From Candidatus Nitrosopumilus sp. (GTDB taxonomy: Archaea > Thermoproteota > Nitrososphaeria > Nitrososphaerales > Nitrosopumilaceae): a DNA stretch of 57,002 bases. Each line of letters starts with the position of its first letter. Position 1 is the stretch's first letter. Shown here piece by piece: positions 1-7,240 of the stretch. The stretch spans positions 1-57,002 of the forward strand of contig JAEFCZ010000037.1 of NCBI GenBank assembly GCA_016125975.1, read 5' to 3'. The translations under genes and the position numbers were made by a program. Below the pieces are notes generated by a model. It saw nothing but the letters and a program-made list of their open reading frames with translations, did no database searches and was not told the DNA's origin.

Positions 1-1
1 T

Positions 2-274
2 GCAAAACTTACACCATTTGTAAAAAGATTCAATGCTACTGAAACTAAAATTGGAAAACTTCCTTCTAAAGGAAGGTTAATTGTTCAAAAAGATAAAAAA
101 ATGATAATGTCAGATTCTGCAGCATCTTTCCAACATTCAAGTTCGGATTCAGATTTTTCACTTTGTACAAATTCAACTGAGATGGTAGATAATATTTTTA
201 CACTGTGTAAATTTTTGTGGGAAACATCTAATCCACTAAAAACAATAGATGTGAAGAATTTTGTTAGAAACTAA
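2..274 (+). CDS. C-terminal part of an unidentified protein, cut by the window edge
   Basis: An open frame enters from the left edge and ends at TAA 272-274, giving about 90 residues of C-terminus. The visible part has a Ser/Asp-rich stretch and then a helical, aromatic end (KFLWETSNPL). It may be the sensor half of a transcriptional regulator, but no diagnostic motif is visible and I do not assign a family. The next gene is convergent and its stop codon overlaps this one, a compact arrangement that supports the frame being real. Confidence 0.6.
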   Translation, partial: AKLTPFVKRFNATETKIGKLPSKGRLIVQKDKKMIMSDSAASFQHSSSDSDFSLCTNSTEMVDNIFTLCKFLWETSNPLKTIDVKNFVRN

Positions 275-672
275 ACTAGAGATTCATCATTTACTTCTAT
301 AGGTTTTCGCCCCATAAATCCAGAGTCTTTTTCATGCCAAAATTTTATTTCAGTTTCCCCATATTTCCAACATAACCATACTTCGTCATCAAATCTTTTG
401 GAAGGAAAGTCAAGCAATCCTTGCTCAACGCTTTTAACCACAACACCTGTATTTTCAAGGATTTCAACTGCCTCATAGAATTTAGTAATTGCAGAGTTTA
501 GTTGTTGTTTTAGAGTGATATATTCTTCAAAGGAATTAGTTGTAGATATGCTCACTTGTAATTGCCGCTCGAGTTTTTTTACTTCGTTTTGTTTTGCCAA
601 TGCACATTCAAATTTTTTAATCACATCAGGAAGCGCATCATTTGCTTCATTTGTAGTAAAAAACGTGAACAT
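271..672 (-). CDS. DUF2203 family protein
   Basis: A 133-residue soluble protein starting MFTFFTTNEAND. The ATG at 672 is preferred over the in-frame ATG at 747 because the family begins with this 'F-T-x-x-E-A-N' segment and the extra 25 residues look non-coding. A central coiled-coil helix (about residues 15-75) is followed by the family signature: a Cys-Trp-Lys segment, 'EIKFWH' and 'GFMGRKPI' near the C-terminus. The family is widespread in bacteria and archaea and has no established function. The gene is divergent from the one starting at 746. Confidence 0.75.
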   Translation of the reverse strand: MFTFFTTNEANDALPDVIKKFECALAKQNEVKKLERQLQVSISTTNSFEEYITLKQQLNSAITKFYEAVEILENTGVVVKSVEQGLLDFPSKRFDDEVWLCWKYGETEIKFWHEKDSGFMGRKPIEVNDESLV

Positions 673-745
673 GCACAATCTCAATATTTCTGGATTAAAA
701 ATCTTAGGTGCAAATTTATTAGTAAAACTCTTTTGAGAAAATAGC

Positions 746-1024
746 ATGAGTGAGGACCAATTAGAAGCATTAATAGTTCAAACAATTAATGGCGCAGTTG
801 CAACAATTCCTGCATATCTTGAAGAAATTAAGGAAAACAAAGAAGTTCTAAAAGTGGAGGACCCAAAAGAATTCGTTTATGGAATTGTCATGGGCATGGC
901 ATTAGGAATGAGTGGTGCAATACTAAGTGCACAAAAAGAGATGCCAACACCAGAAGATCAAATCAAAGTTAGAGACATTGTCTACAAACACATACCTGAG
1001 ATAAGAGAACGAATTTTCAGTTGA
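746..1024 (+). CDS. Conserved small protein of unknown function
   Basis: A 92-residue acidic protein with an amphipathic N-terminus and a Gly/Met/Ala-rich central segment (GMALGMSG, about residues 52-59). That segment could be a short hydrophobic helix but is weak for a membrane span. The stop overlaps the TTG start of the next gene by 3 nt, so the two are probably translationally coupled. I do not recognise a characterised family. Confidence 0.7.
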   Translation: MSEDQLEALIVQTINGAVATIPAYLEEIKENKEVLKVEDPKEFVYGIVMGMALGMSGAILSAQKEMPTPEDQIKVRDIVYKHIPEIRERIFS

Positions 1025-1425
1025 TTGAGTTTAGTGAAAGAGAAGTAAAATTTCTCAATTCATTAGAAGAGGCAAGAATAGCAACATCTCATGATGATAT
1101 TCCACATGTTAAGCCAGTTTCTTTTGTATTAGATGAAAATACAATCATCATTGCAACAGATTATGAAACAAGAACATATCTGAATCTAAAAACAAATCAA
1201 AATGCAAGTGTTGTAATTGATATTTACAAATCAGGAGAACATAAAGCAGTATTAATTCAAGGCACAACGAAAATTATAGAAAAAGGAGAAGAGTTTAAAA
1301 AATTATACAATATATTTTTTGAGAAATTTGAATGGGTTAGACGAGATCCTTGGAAAGAAAATAAAGCGCCATTCCTAAAAATTATTCCAAAAAACAAGAC
1401 TAGTTGGGGTTTAGATATTAGATAG
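1021..1425 (+). CDS. Pyridoxamine 5'-phosphate oxidase-related, FMN/F420-binding split-barrel protein
   Basis: A 134-residue protein with the split beta-barrel pattern of PNPOx-like flavin or F420 binding proteins: an N-terminal helix (REVKFLNSLEEARIAT), 'IPHVKPVSFVLDE', an 'IIIATDYETRTYLNLKTN' strand-helix, and 'VLIQGTTKII'. The likely role is a small oxidoreductase or cofactor-binding protein; the substrate is not deducible. It starts with TTG at 1021, overlapping the stop of the preceding gene (TTGA), so the pair looks co-translated. Confidence 0.7.
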   Translation: MIEFSEREVKFLNSLEEARIATSHDDIPHVKPVSFVLDENTIIIATDYETRTYLNLKTNQNASVVIDIYKSGEHKAVLIQGTTKIIEKGEEFKKLYNIFFEKFEWVRRDPWKENKAPFLKIIPKNKTSWGLDIR

Positions 1426-1448
1426 TAAATATTTCTTCAAAAGATTGA

Positions 1449-1646
1449 TTATTTTTTCTTACGACTTTTTAGTTTTTTAGCTCTAGGTTTTGTTCTAAGT
1501 AAACGACCACAGCAAGGACCCCACAATCCTTCCCAATTAATGAATAACTCATATTCAGGACACCTTTTTTGGCCCAACTCATATCGTCCACCATCAAGAC
1601 TAGTACTTGTTGCCTTGTATTTTTTACAAGAGCCATTGCAATGCAC
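1449..1646 (-). CDS. Small Cys-rich, basic-tailed protein (paralogue of the gene at 45271)
   Basis: A 65-residue protein with Cys at CNGSC, KRC, PCC, then 'LRTKPR' and a Lys/Arg-rich tail. The layout (CxGxC, RYExGQKRC, CxC/CC, LRTKPRxKK) matches the protein at 45271-45453 in this window, so the two form a family. The Cys pairs suggest a zinc-binding fold and the basic tail suggests nucleic-acid contact; both are inferences. In the 45271 member Cys pair C-x-x-C follows KRC, whereas here it is C-P-E-Y, so the metal site may differ. Confidence 0.7.
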   Translation of the reverse strand: MHCNGSCKKYKATSTSLDGGRYELGQKRCPEYELFINWEGLWGPCCGRLLRTKPRAKKLKSRKKK

Positions 1647-2011
1647 GATTTCTATTAATTATGAGTTCTAAAAAATATTTCAATGATTTTCAGAATACAT
1701 AGACAAATACCAATAAAACCAATAGAGAGTGTTGTATGTCCAAATTTGAACAGATTCTAGCTTAAATAGTAATTTTGTGACTAGATAGTAGTAAAAAATA
1801 GTTCAAGACCCCTAGACCCAACTAGTTCTTGAAATATTTTTTCTTATTAATTTTCAACACAGGTATCGATTAGAAATTAATTTAGAATCTTATTAATCAA
1901 ATGAAGTATTTGAAAAACTTGTGTATTCTAAGTAGCAGAATTCATACTTGAGGGAGTACTTTGTTTAGTCTTTTTACTGGTAGATTTCTTTGGAGGATCA
2001 TCTGTAGCAGT
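1647..2011. other. Intergenic region with a stem-loop and an in-frame coding-like tail
   Basis: This 365-base stretch holds the upstream region of the Cys-rich gene at 1449-1646 (minus strand). An inverted repeat TTCAAGA (1802-1808) / TCTTGAA (1827-1833) spans an 18-nt loop. Positions 1928-2011 read, in frame with the gene at 2012-3073 and immediately after its TAA, as 27 codons of Thr/Ser/Lys-rich protein ending at TAG. No other convincing gene is visible. Confidence 0.5.
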
Positions 2012-3073
2012 TTATGAGGCAAAGAAGATTTTACCTCCACTCTGAGAATCTCCCACATAAACAGTGCTAGTTGATTCTATTACTGCAACATTACCAGCTG
2101 AAGGATTGCCACTATCATCAGCAGTGGCAGTTTCAGTTATGGTGTTGTTTGTACCATCAATTACAATAACGTTAATTTTCCAACCAGCAGTATTATCATC
2201 AGTAGAAACAAAGATTTGATTTGTTGTTTCATTAACACCTATACCCGCAGGGTAAACATCATCTGCAGAAACATCAATAGTTGTAGTGAAAGTATTTGTG
2301 TTCCCATTAAACACATGTACTTCATCATTATTAGAGTCAAATACGTAAACGTTACCTGTGGTTTCATTTACCACAATTACGTGAGGTCCAGCTTCGCCTG
2401 GAATATCTATTGTAGTTACTATAGCATTAGTTGCAGCATTAATTACAACTAAATCATCATCCTCGACTCCAAGTTCTTGACTAACATAAACGCGGTCAAG
2501 TGATTCATTAACAGCAACACCAACAGCTGCATTAACACTTATTGTAGATACAGAGTTATTGTCTGCAGTGTCTATCACGTAGACAGTGTTTGAGTTCCAA
2601 TCTGGAATGAAGACTTTATTATTTGATTCATCAACATCAGATACATTACCTCCTGCACCAGGAAGTTCAACTAGGGTTATAGAATTATTATCATCAAGAT
2701 CAATTATTGCAAGATCTTCAAGTTGGCCCCCTCCAAACGTCATCGGCAGTGTAGCAAAAAGAAGATTATTGGTTGTATCTATAGCCAAACCGAAAGGACG
2801 TTCAGGTAGAGCAATCTGTCCAATCTCAGTATTTGTAGTAGTATCAATAATTGATATGCTTTCTTCTGTGCCTTGTGGATCAGATACATAAAGACGGTTA
2901 GCACTTTCATCTACTGCAAAATGATTGGGTGCACCATCACCTTCACCAATAGTTATTGAGCCTTTCGAAACAAATGCTGCATCAGCATTAGGTAAAGTAA
3001 CAAAAGCAGAAAATAAGAGAGTAAAGACCACACTTGATGCAAAAATTACAGTGCGGCTTGGTTTAAAATTCAT
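2012..3073 (-). CDS. Secreted YVTN/YncE-type beta-propeller protein
   Basis: A 353-residue protein with a clear Sec signal peptide (basic MNFKPSR, then a hydrophobic core, cut near ADA-AF at about residue 33). It contains repeated blades with the pattern 'NRLYVSDP...ISIIDTTTN', 'NKVFIPDW..NTVYVIDTADN' and 'GNVYVFDSN', typical of YVTN propellers. Such proteins are exported surface or extracellular proteins; the ligand is unknown. The C-terminus is abrupt (GKIFFAS), and the frame continues past the TAA as a 27-residue Ser/Thr/Lys tail, so the protein may be truncated by a nonsense change. It lies 10 nt downstream of another secreted-protein gene on the same strand. Confidence 0.8.
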   Translation of the reverse strand: MNFKPSRTVIFASSVVFTLLFSAFVTLPNADAAFVSKGSITIGEGDGAPNHFAVDESANRLYVSDPQGTEESISIIDTTTNTEIGQIALPERPFGLAIDTTNNLLFATLPMTFGGGQLEDLAIIDLDDNNSITLVELPGAGGNVSDVDESNNKVFIPDWNSNTVYVIDTADNNSVSTISVNAAVGVAVNESLDRVYVSQELGVEDDDLVVINAATNAIVTTIDIPGEAGPHVIVVNETTGNVYVFDSNNDEVHVFNGNTNTFTTTIDVSADDVYPAGIGVNETTNQIFVSTDDNTAGWKINVIVIDGTNNTITETATADDSGNPSAGNVAVIESTSTVYVGDSQSGGKIFFAS

Positions 3074-3083
3074 AGAACTTCTC

Positions 3084-3494
3084 CTATGTGATATCTACAA
3101 CTAGTAGTGTAGATGCTGAGTTGCCATCATCATCTGTTGCAGTCAACACAATACTTGTTCTTCCTGCATCCCAGTCATTGGTTGGCTGTACAGTGATTCT
3201 GTATGAGCCACTACCGGAATCAGTTACTGCGATGGTTTCTCCACCAGAAGTAGTTTCTGCTGTAAAGTCTGCAGTCATGTCTGTTTCATCAAGACCAACT
3301 ATACCATCACCATCTTGACTAACAAGTAGAAAGTCAAAGGTTATGGCATCATTATTAGTTGATGCAGCAGTGTCCACATCTGCATAGATGTCTTTAATCT
3401 CAAGTGAGGGTTGAATTGTGTAGTGAACTGTACTTGCTTGATCTACTGGAGCAAATGCAAAGACTCCAGCAACAAATACGGTTAATGCAAGCAT
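3084..3494 (-). CDS. Secreted protein with an Ig-like/cadherin-type domain
   Basis: About 136 residues with a hydrophobic N-terminus (LALTVFVAGVFAFA) followed by a beta-rich, Asp-rich domain ending 'TATDDDGNSASTLLVVDIT', typical of Ca-binding Ig-like adhesion domains. A TATA-like element (TTTATATA, 3541-3548) places the transcript start near 3519, so ATG 3494 would have a leader of about 25 nt. In-frame codons upstream of that ATG read IKSINKLAIPS, which looks like the basic n-region of the signal peptide but has ATA where ATG would be expected. Probably co-transcribed with the beta-propeller gene downstream. Confidence 0.65.
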   Translation of the reverse strand: MLALTVFVAGVFAFAPVDQASTVHYTIQPSLEIKDIYADVDTAASTNNDAITFDFLLVSQDGDGIVGLDETDMTADFTAETTSGGETIAVTDSGSGSYRITVQPTNDWDAGRTSIVLTATDDDGNSASTLLVVDIT

Positions 3495-3669
3495 TGATGG
3501 TATTGCTAGCTTGTTTATTGATTTTATGGAAATATTCCAGTATATAAAGAATAGTGAAAATATAGTACATTCAAAGATCGAAAAAATAGATTACCAATTT
3601 CACAAAACGACTAGAAAATCATAAGAAAAGTACCAAACAAATAAGATGTAGAATAATTAAAAAATTGCG

Positions 3670-3948
3670 ATGAGTGTTAAGATCAAATGTTCCCACATTC
3701 TTGTTTCAAAACAAAGTGAAGCACTTGAAATTATGGAGAAGATAAAAAGTGGAGAAAAATTTGGGAAATTAGCAAAAGAACTATCCATTGATTCAGGCAG
3801 TGCCAAAAGAGACGGAAACCTAGGTTACTTTACAAAAGGAATGATGGTAAAACCATTTGAAGATACAGCTTTCAAACTTCAAATCGGAGAAGTATCTGAA
3901 CCGATAAAATCAGAATTTGGATATCACATCATCAAAAGGTTGGGATAG
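3670..3948 (+). CDS. Parvulin-type peptidyl-prolyl cis-trans isomerase (NmPin-like)
   Basis: A 92-residue single-domain parvulin covering the whole fold: 'KIKCSHILVSKQ' (first His), 'FGKLAKELSIDSGSA', 'GNLGYFTKGMMVKPFEDTAF' and 'IKSEFGYHIIKR' (second His). It catalyses cis-trans isomerisation of peptidyl-prolyl bonds. Small parvulins of this kind are known from Nitrosopumilus maritimus (NmPin) and Cenarchaeum. There is no signal peptide. The gene ends in TAG directly abutting the stop of a convergent small gene. Confidence 0.9.
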   Translation: MSVKIKCSHILVSKQSEALEIMEKIKSGEKFGKLAKELSIDSGSAKRDGNLGYFTKGMMVKPFEDTAFKLQIGEVSEPIKSEFGYHIIKRLG

Positions 3949-3958
3949 TTATTTTTTT
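3949..3958 (+). terminator. T-run terminator inside the convergent gene's last codons
   Basis: Immediately after the parvulin TAG comes TTATTTTTTTG. The seven-T run is a plausible archaeal oligo-U terminator for the plus strand, and on the minus strand it encodes the terminal Lys-Lys-stop of the opposing gene. The same 14-mer occurs at 45451 and 49121. Confidence 0.4.
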
Positions 3959-4095
3959 GATTTTGAATTTAATGCTTTTTCAAAGTCGTCAGTAATTTTT
4001 TGACTTATTTTCTTAAAATCAGCACGAATTTCTTTGTGTAAGAGTTTTTCTTTTTGTATTAATTCTTCCATTTCTTTGGACTTGTTAGATTTCAA
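3949..4095 (-). CDS. 48-residue coiled-coil microprotein
   Basis: From TTG 4095 to TAA 3949-3951 the minus strand encodes a highly charged helical peptide containing 'KEMEELIQKEKLLHKEI' and 'FEKALNSKSKK'. The Glu/Lys/Leu spacing and the lack of rare codons look protein-coding. There is no ATG at the 5' end; TTG 4095 or the internal ATG at 4071 are the start options. Its stop abuts the parvulin stop without a gap. The function is unknown and the gene is too short for certainty. Confidence 0.5.
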   Translation of the reverse strand: MKSNKSKEMEELIQKEKLLHKEIRADFKKISQKITDDFEKALNSKSKK

Positions 4096-4193
4096 TACAA
4101 CAAGCTCTCAAACAATAGTTTAGAGTAACAGTATCAATTTTGACATCTAAAAACCAAAATAAAATAAACATGAATTCATACCTAAAGATAAGA

Positions 4194-4469
4194 ATGACAG
4201 TAATGACACAAAAAGAAATTAATGAAATTTTAGAGTATTTAGAAAAATCAGTCAACAATCTAGCAAAAGATGCATTTGAAAATTTGGAGTTAGAAGGAGG
4301 ATTTGAAGGAGTGATGAATTTTCTAGATAATCAATTTGACATTAGATTAGAAAATCTGCTGGTAGCAAAAGGCAGCAGTACACATCATTTAGAATCAGGA
4401 ATTAAAAATAAAATCATTCAAAGAAAACAAAATATTTTTCAAGAAATTACAAAACAATTTCAAAATTAG
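4194..4469 (+). CDS. Conserved helical protein of unknown function
   Basis: A 91-residue acidic, all-helical protein (EINEILEYLEKSVNNLAKDA, then a Gly-rich turn LEGGFEG). The start is unclear: ATG 4194 or ATG 4203 fits the start of the helix, while the frame stays open to TTG 4140. The 3' end overlaps the stop of the convergent helicase gene by 4 nt. No family recognised. Confidence 0.6.
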   Translation: MTVMTQKEINEILEYLEKSVNNLAKDAFENLELEGGFEGVMNFLDNQFDIRLENLLVAKGSSTHHLESGIKNKIIQRKQNIFQEITKQFQN

Positions 4470-5974
4470 ATAAATGCATCTAGTCCAGTTTTTTTAGAAG
4501 CAATTTCTTGATTTTTCTCTAACACCTTGGTCATTTTATCTCCCATAGATTTTGATGCAGTCATTTTTCGTTTTCCAATCCAATAATATGTTTCATCAAT
4601 AGTATTTTTTGCAATCAATACAACTAATTTTCCAGTATCTTTTCTACCAGTTCTACCTCTTCTTTGAATGAATCTAACAGAGCTTGGAACATTATCATAA
4701 AAAATAACTTGATTTACTTCAGCAATATCCAACCCCTCTTCTCCAACACGAGTTGCAATTAAAACATCAAATATTCCATCTCGAAATTTCTGTACAGTTT
4801 CAATTTGCTTTTTTTGTTTTAATCCTGTTTCTCCTGCTTTTCCAATTAAAATTCCTGCAGAGACTCCTAATTCGGTTAGTTTGTTGTAGATCAAATCAAC
4901 TGAATCACGATAACTAGTAAAGATTAATGCTTTACCAGGTACTGATTCAAGGATATCTTTGAGTTTTGGAATTTTTGAATGTTCGATTCCACGGGATTGA
5001 GCTTCTTTTGCAAGATGTACTGCACGAGTAAAATTGGGATCAACTTCAAAGAGTTCTTTTACTCCTACACCTTTTTTTGCCTGAGCACGCTCACAAAATT
5101 TCAAGAAAGGTGTAATCCCATGTGCCTCAAGTATGTTTAATGCATAGTGAATTCGAATTGCAGTGAATAATGGTTTTGCAGAACGTCTGTTTTGGTTCAA
5201 TACAAACTGCCTAATTCTTAATAATGCAGAAAGAGATTGTTGTTCAGCAAGTTTGATTCCATTATTTCGTAGTGTGTCGTATCTTTGATCAAGTGCCAAT
5301 TTTAATAATTTTTGAATAGATTTTAGTTCGGGTGGGAGTTCAACAGTTATCCATTCAGTGTTTGTTTCTTGGGTGTATAGTTTGACATCAGGACTATTTT
5401 CTGTTCTTTCAGCAACACTTGCAATTTTTAGTTTGGTGAGAATTTCAGTTGCCTTGTCTTTTTCACTTGGCAAAGTAGCAGTCATTCCAACAATTCTTGC
5501 ATCAGAATTTACAAAACGTTCTGCAATTCCAGAGTATGCATAATCTCCAACCGTTCTATGAACTTCATCAAAAATTACAAGGTTAAATTGGCTAGATGAA
5601 ACAATGCCTCTATCCAAATCATTTTTTGCAATTTCAGGAGTTGCACATATTACACTATTATTCCATAACTTGGTTCTTTTTTGAATGGTGTCTTCTCCAG
5701 TAATTAATGAGATGTCATCTAAAAGCAAATTTTCTTTTAGAAATTCATAATGTTGGTTAACAAGAACTCGTGTTGGTGCTAAAAACAATGCACCACCAGT
5801 ACTTTTGGAAAGATATTCTGCAATAACTTGTAATGCAATTGCTGTTTTTCCAAGACCAGTCGGTAAAACAACAATACAATTTTCAGTTATAGCTTGATTT
5901 GCAAGATTTACTTGATAGTCTCGTTTTTCAATAGAGTCTTTTTTGACATATTTTTTTTCAATAAATTCAGTCAA
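4466..5974 (-). CDS. hef: Hef/FANCM-type superfamily 2 DNA helicase (no nuclease domain)
   Basis: A 502-residue SF2 helicase. Walker A 'PTGLGKT' is at residues 38-44, the Walker B box is 'DEVH' at 135-138 and motif III is 'TATLPS'. A helical insertion follows, and the C-terminal half carries 'QRRGRTGRK' (motif VI). This is the helicase half of Hef/FANCM/Mph1 proteins, which remodel branched DNA at stalled forks. Euryarchaeal Hef carries a C-terminal XPF nuclease. Here the protein ends soon after motif VI, so the nuclease would be a separate polypeptide (inference). Convergent, with a 4-nt overlap, with the preceding small gene. Confidence 0.85.
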   Translation of the reverse strand: MTEFIEKKYVKKDSIEKRDYQVNLANQAITENCIVVLPTGLGKTAIALQVIAEYLSKSTGGALFLAPTRVLVNQHYEFLKENLLLDDISLITGEDTIQKRTKLWNNSVICATPEIAKNDLDRGIVSSSQFNLVIFDEVHRTVGDYAYSGIAERFVNSDARIVGMTATLPSEKDKATEILTKLKIASVAERTENSPDVKLYTQETNTEWITVELPPELKSIQKLLKLALDQRYDTLRNNGIKLAEQQSLSALLRIRQFVLNQNRRSAKPLFTAIRIHYALNILEAHGITPFLKFCERAQAKKGVGVKELFEVDPNFTRAVHLAKEAQSRGIEHSKIPKLKDILESVPGKALIFTSYRDSVDLIYNKLTELGVSAGILIGKAGETGLKQKKQIETVQKFRDGIFDVLIATRVGEEGLDIAEVNQVIFYDNVPSSVRFIQRRGRTGRKDTGKLVVLIAKNTIDETYYWIGKRKMTASKSMGDKMTKVLEKNQEIASKKTGLDAFI

Positions 5975-6068
5975 TGTATAAAGAAAATTTGTAATTTATT
6001 GATTTTATGCTTTCGTGTAGTTAACCATTGACAAATACATCCTTACAATTTCAGATTAAGAGGAATTT

Positions 6069-6149
6069 ATGCCTGAGACAGGCACTTTTGCATCATATTT
6101 AATGAAAACAAGTCTATTTTTATCCGATTATTATTTGTCAAAAGTATGA
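6069..6149 (+). CDS. 26-residue microprotein coupled to the next gene by ATGA
   Basis: A short frame starting MPETGTFASYLMKTS at ATG 6069, preceded by an AGAGG Shine-Dalgarno-like box at 6059-6063 (5-nt spacing). It ends in TGA 6147-6149, which overlaps the ATG of the next gene (ATGA), a hallmark of translational coupling. The peptide is moderately hydrophobic with a Tyr/Leu-rich C-terminal half. It may be a real small protein or a leader peptide controlling the downstream gene; the sequence alone does not decide. Confidence 0.5.
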   Translation: MPETGTFASYLMKTSLFLSDYYLSKV

Positions 6150-6391
6150 GTGAAAAAGATGACAATGAAGAATATTTCCAATCACTACTAGAGTCTTTGA
6201 ATCAAGATCCTAATTGGAGAGTAGTTGAAGAATATTTAGAGAAATATGAATCAATCAAAAAAGATCTCACACAAGAACAACAGACAATAATATCTGAAAT
6301 GGGAAAAGCAATGTTGGCATTAGCAGACTCGCAACCAAAAATAATAATTGACAAATTCTTAGAATTAGCCCAAAATCTCAATAAAAAATAA
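6146..6391 (+). CDS. Small acidic helical protein of unknown function
   Basis: An 81-residue, strongly acidic, alpha-helical protein (EEYFQSLLESL, then KDLTQEQQTIISEMGKAM). The ATG overlaps the stop of a 26-codon upstream frame, so it is probably the second gene of a two-gene unit. No known domain recognised. Confidence 0.65.
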   Translation: MSEKDDNEEYFQSLLESLNQDPNWRVVEEYLEKYESIKKDLTQEQQTIISEMGKAMLALADSQPKIIIDKFLELAQNLNKK

Positions 6392-6405
6392 AAAAAGAAA
6401 GAAAA

Positions 6406-6594
6406 CTAGTCTAGTTTTTTCTTTGCTTTGTTAATCATAACAGTCTCCTCACGAAGATGTTTTTTCAATAAGCGCTCATGTGCTTTTTTATGAACACTGT
6501 AAGCTTTGTTCAAAGATTTTTTGGTCTTTGCTCTTTTTACAGCATTATTGAATTTTTTATGAATAGCACTTACTTCGGTTGTATAACTTGCCAT
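6406..6594 (-). CDS. Small basic helical protein of unknown function
   Basis: A 62-residue protein starting MASYTTEVSAIHKKF. The ATG at 6594 is chosen because the 31 in-frame residues upstream (to 6687) overlap the divergent deaminase promoter and look non-coding. It is very Lys-rich with heptad-like spacing (KRAKTKKSLNKAYSVHKKAH), suggesting a nucleic-acid-binding or coiled-coil peptide. No family recognised. Confidence 0.6.
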   Translation of the reverse strand: MASYTTEVSAIHKKFNNAVKRAKTKKSLNKAYSVHKKAHERLLKKHLREETVMINKAKKKLD

Positions 6595-6685
6595 CAAAAC
6601 ATTAGCCCCAAAGATGCTAAAGAAGTTTGTGTATATGATTTCTAAACAAAGTTGATCGCAAAAATATCTGACAATAACGTGACCC

Positions 6686-6692
6686 ATATATT
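6686..6692 (+). promoter_or_regulatory. TATA box of the deaminase gene
   Basis: ATATATT centred at 6689 lies about 25 nt before a cluster of non-ATG start codons (TTG 6709, GTG 6712, TTG 6715). This spacing supports a leaderless transcript and decides the start of the deaminase. Confidence 0.5.
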
Positions 6693-6711
6693 GAACAGAC
6701 AGACAGAATTG

Positions 6712-7236
6712 GTGTTGAATACTTTCGAGAGGCCAAATTGGGATGAATACTTTATGCTACAAGCTGAACTTGCAAAATTGCGTTCAAATTGCGTAACAAG
6801 ACAAGTGGGAGCAGTAATTGTCAGAAATCACAGACAATTAGCAACAGGATATAATGGAACACCTCCCGGAATTAAAAATTGTTTTGATGGAGGATGTAAG
6901 AGATGTCAATTAAGAATGGAAGGAAAGATAGAGTCAGGTGCGTCACTGGACAGATGTCTTTGCAATCATGCAGAAGCTAATGCAATAATGCATTGTGCAA
7001 TTTTAGGCATAGAGGCAGGCGTAGAAGGAGCAATACTATACACAACATTTGTTCCATGTTTAGAATGCACCAAGATGGCAATCACAATTGGAATTAGAAA
7101 ATTTGTATGTCTTGACTCTTATCCAGAAACAGACTTTGACTTGTTAAAAGAAGCAGGTGTCGAGGTGGTCCAATTAGACAAAGCAAAAATTGCAAAGTGG
7201 GCTCAAAAACTAGTTAACAAATACAATTCTGGATGA
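6712..7236 (+). CDS. dCMP deaminase-like (ComEB-type) zinc deaminase
   Basis: About 174 residues of the cytidine/deoxycytidylate deaminase fold. The zinc site is 'CNHAEANAI' (His and catalytic Glu) plus 'PCLECTK'. Two further Cys-rich turns (CFDGGCKRC and RCLC) match the extra zinc site of dCMP deaminases. The likely reaction is dCMP to dUMP for thymidylate synthesis. No ATG is available; GTG 6712 (or TTG 6709/6715) is preferred because the TATA box at 6686 lies about 25 nt upstream and family members begin close to 'FERPNWDEYF'. DNA polymerase B starts 4 nt after the stop, so the pair is probably an operon linking dNTP supply and replication. Confidence 0.85.
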   Translation: MLNTFERPNWDEYFMLQAELAKLRSNCVTRQVGAVIVRNHRQLATGYNGTPPGIKNCFDGGCKRCQLRMEGKIESGASLDRCLCNHAEANAIMHCAILGIEAGVEGAILYTTFVPCLECTKMAITIGIRKFVCLDSYPETDFDLLKEAGVEVVQLDKAKIAKWAQKLVNKYNSG

Positions 7237-7240
7237 TAAA

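Noticed and set aside
6070-6083. GCCTG-AGA-CAGGC hairpin upstream of the 6146 gene
   Set aside because: It falls within the first codons of the proposed 26-residue peptide and has only a 5-bp stem; no terminator or riboswitch context.
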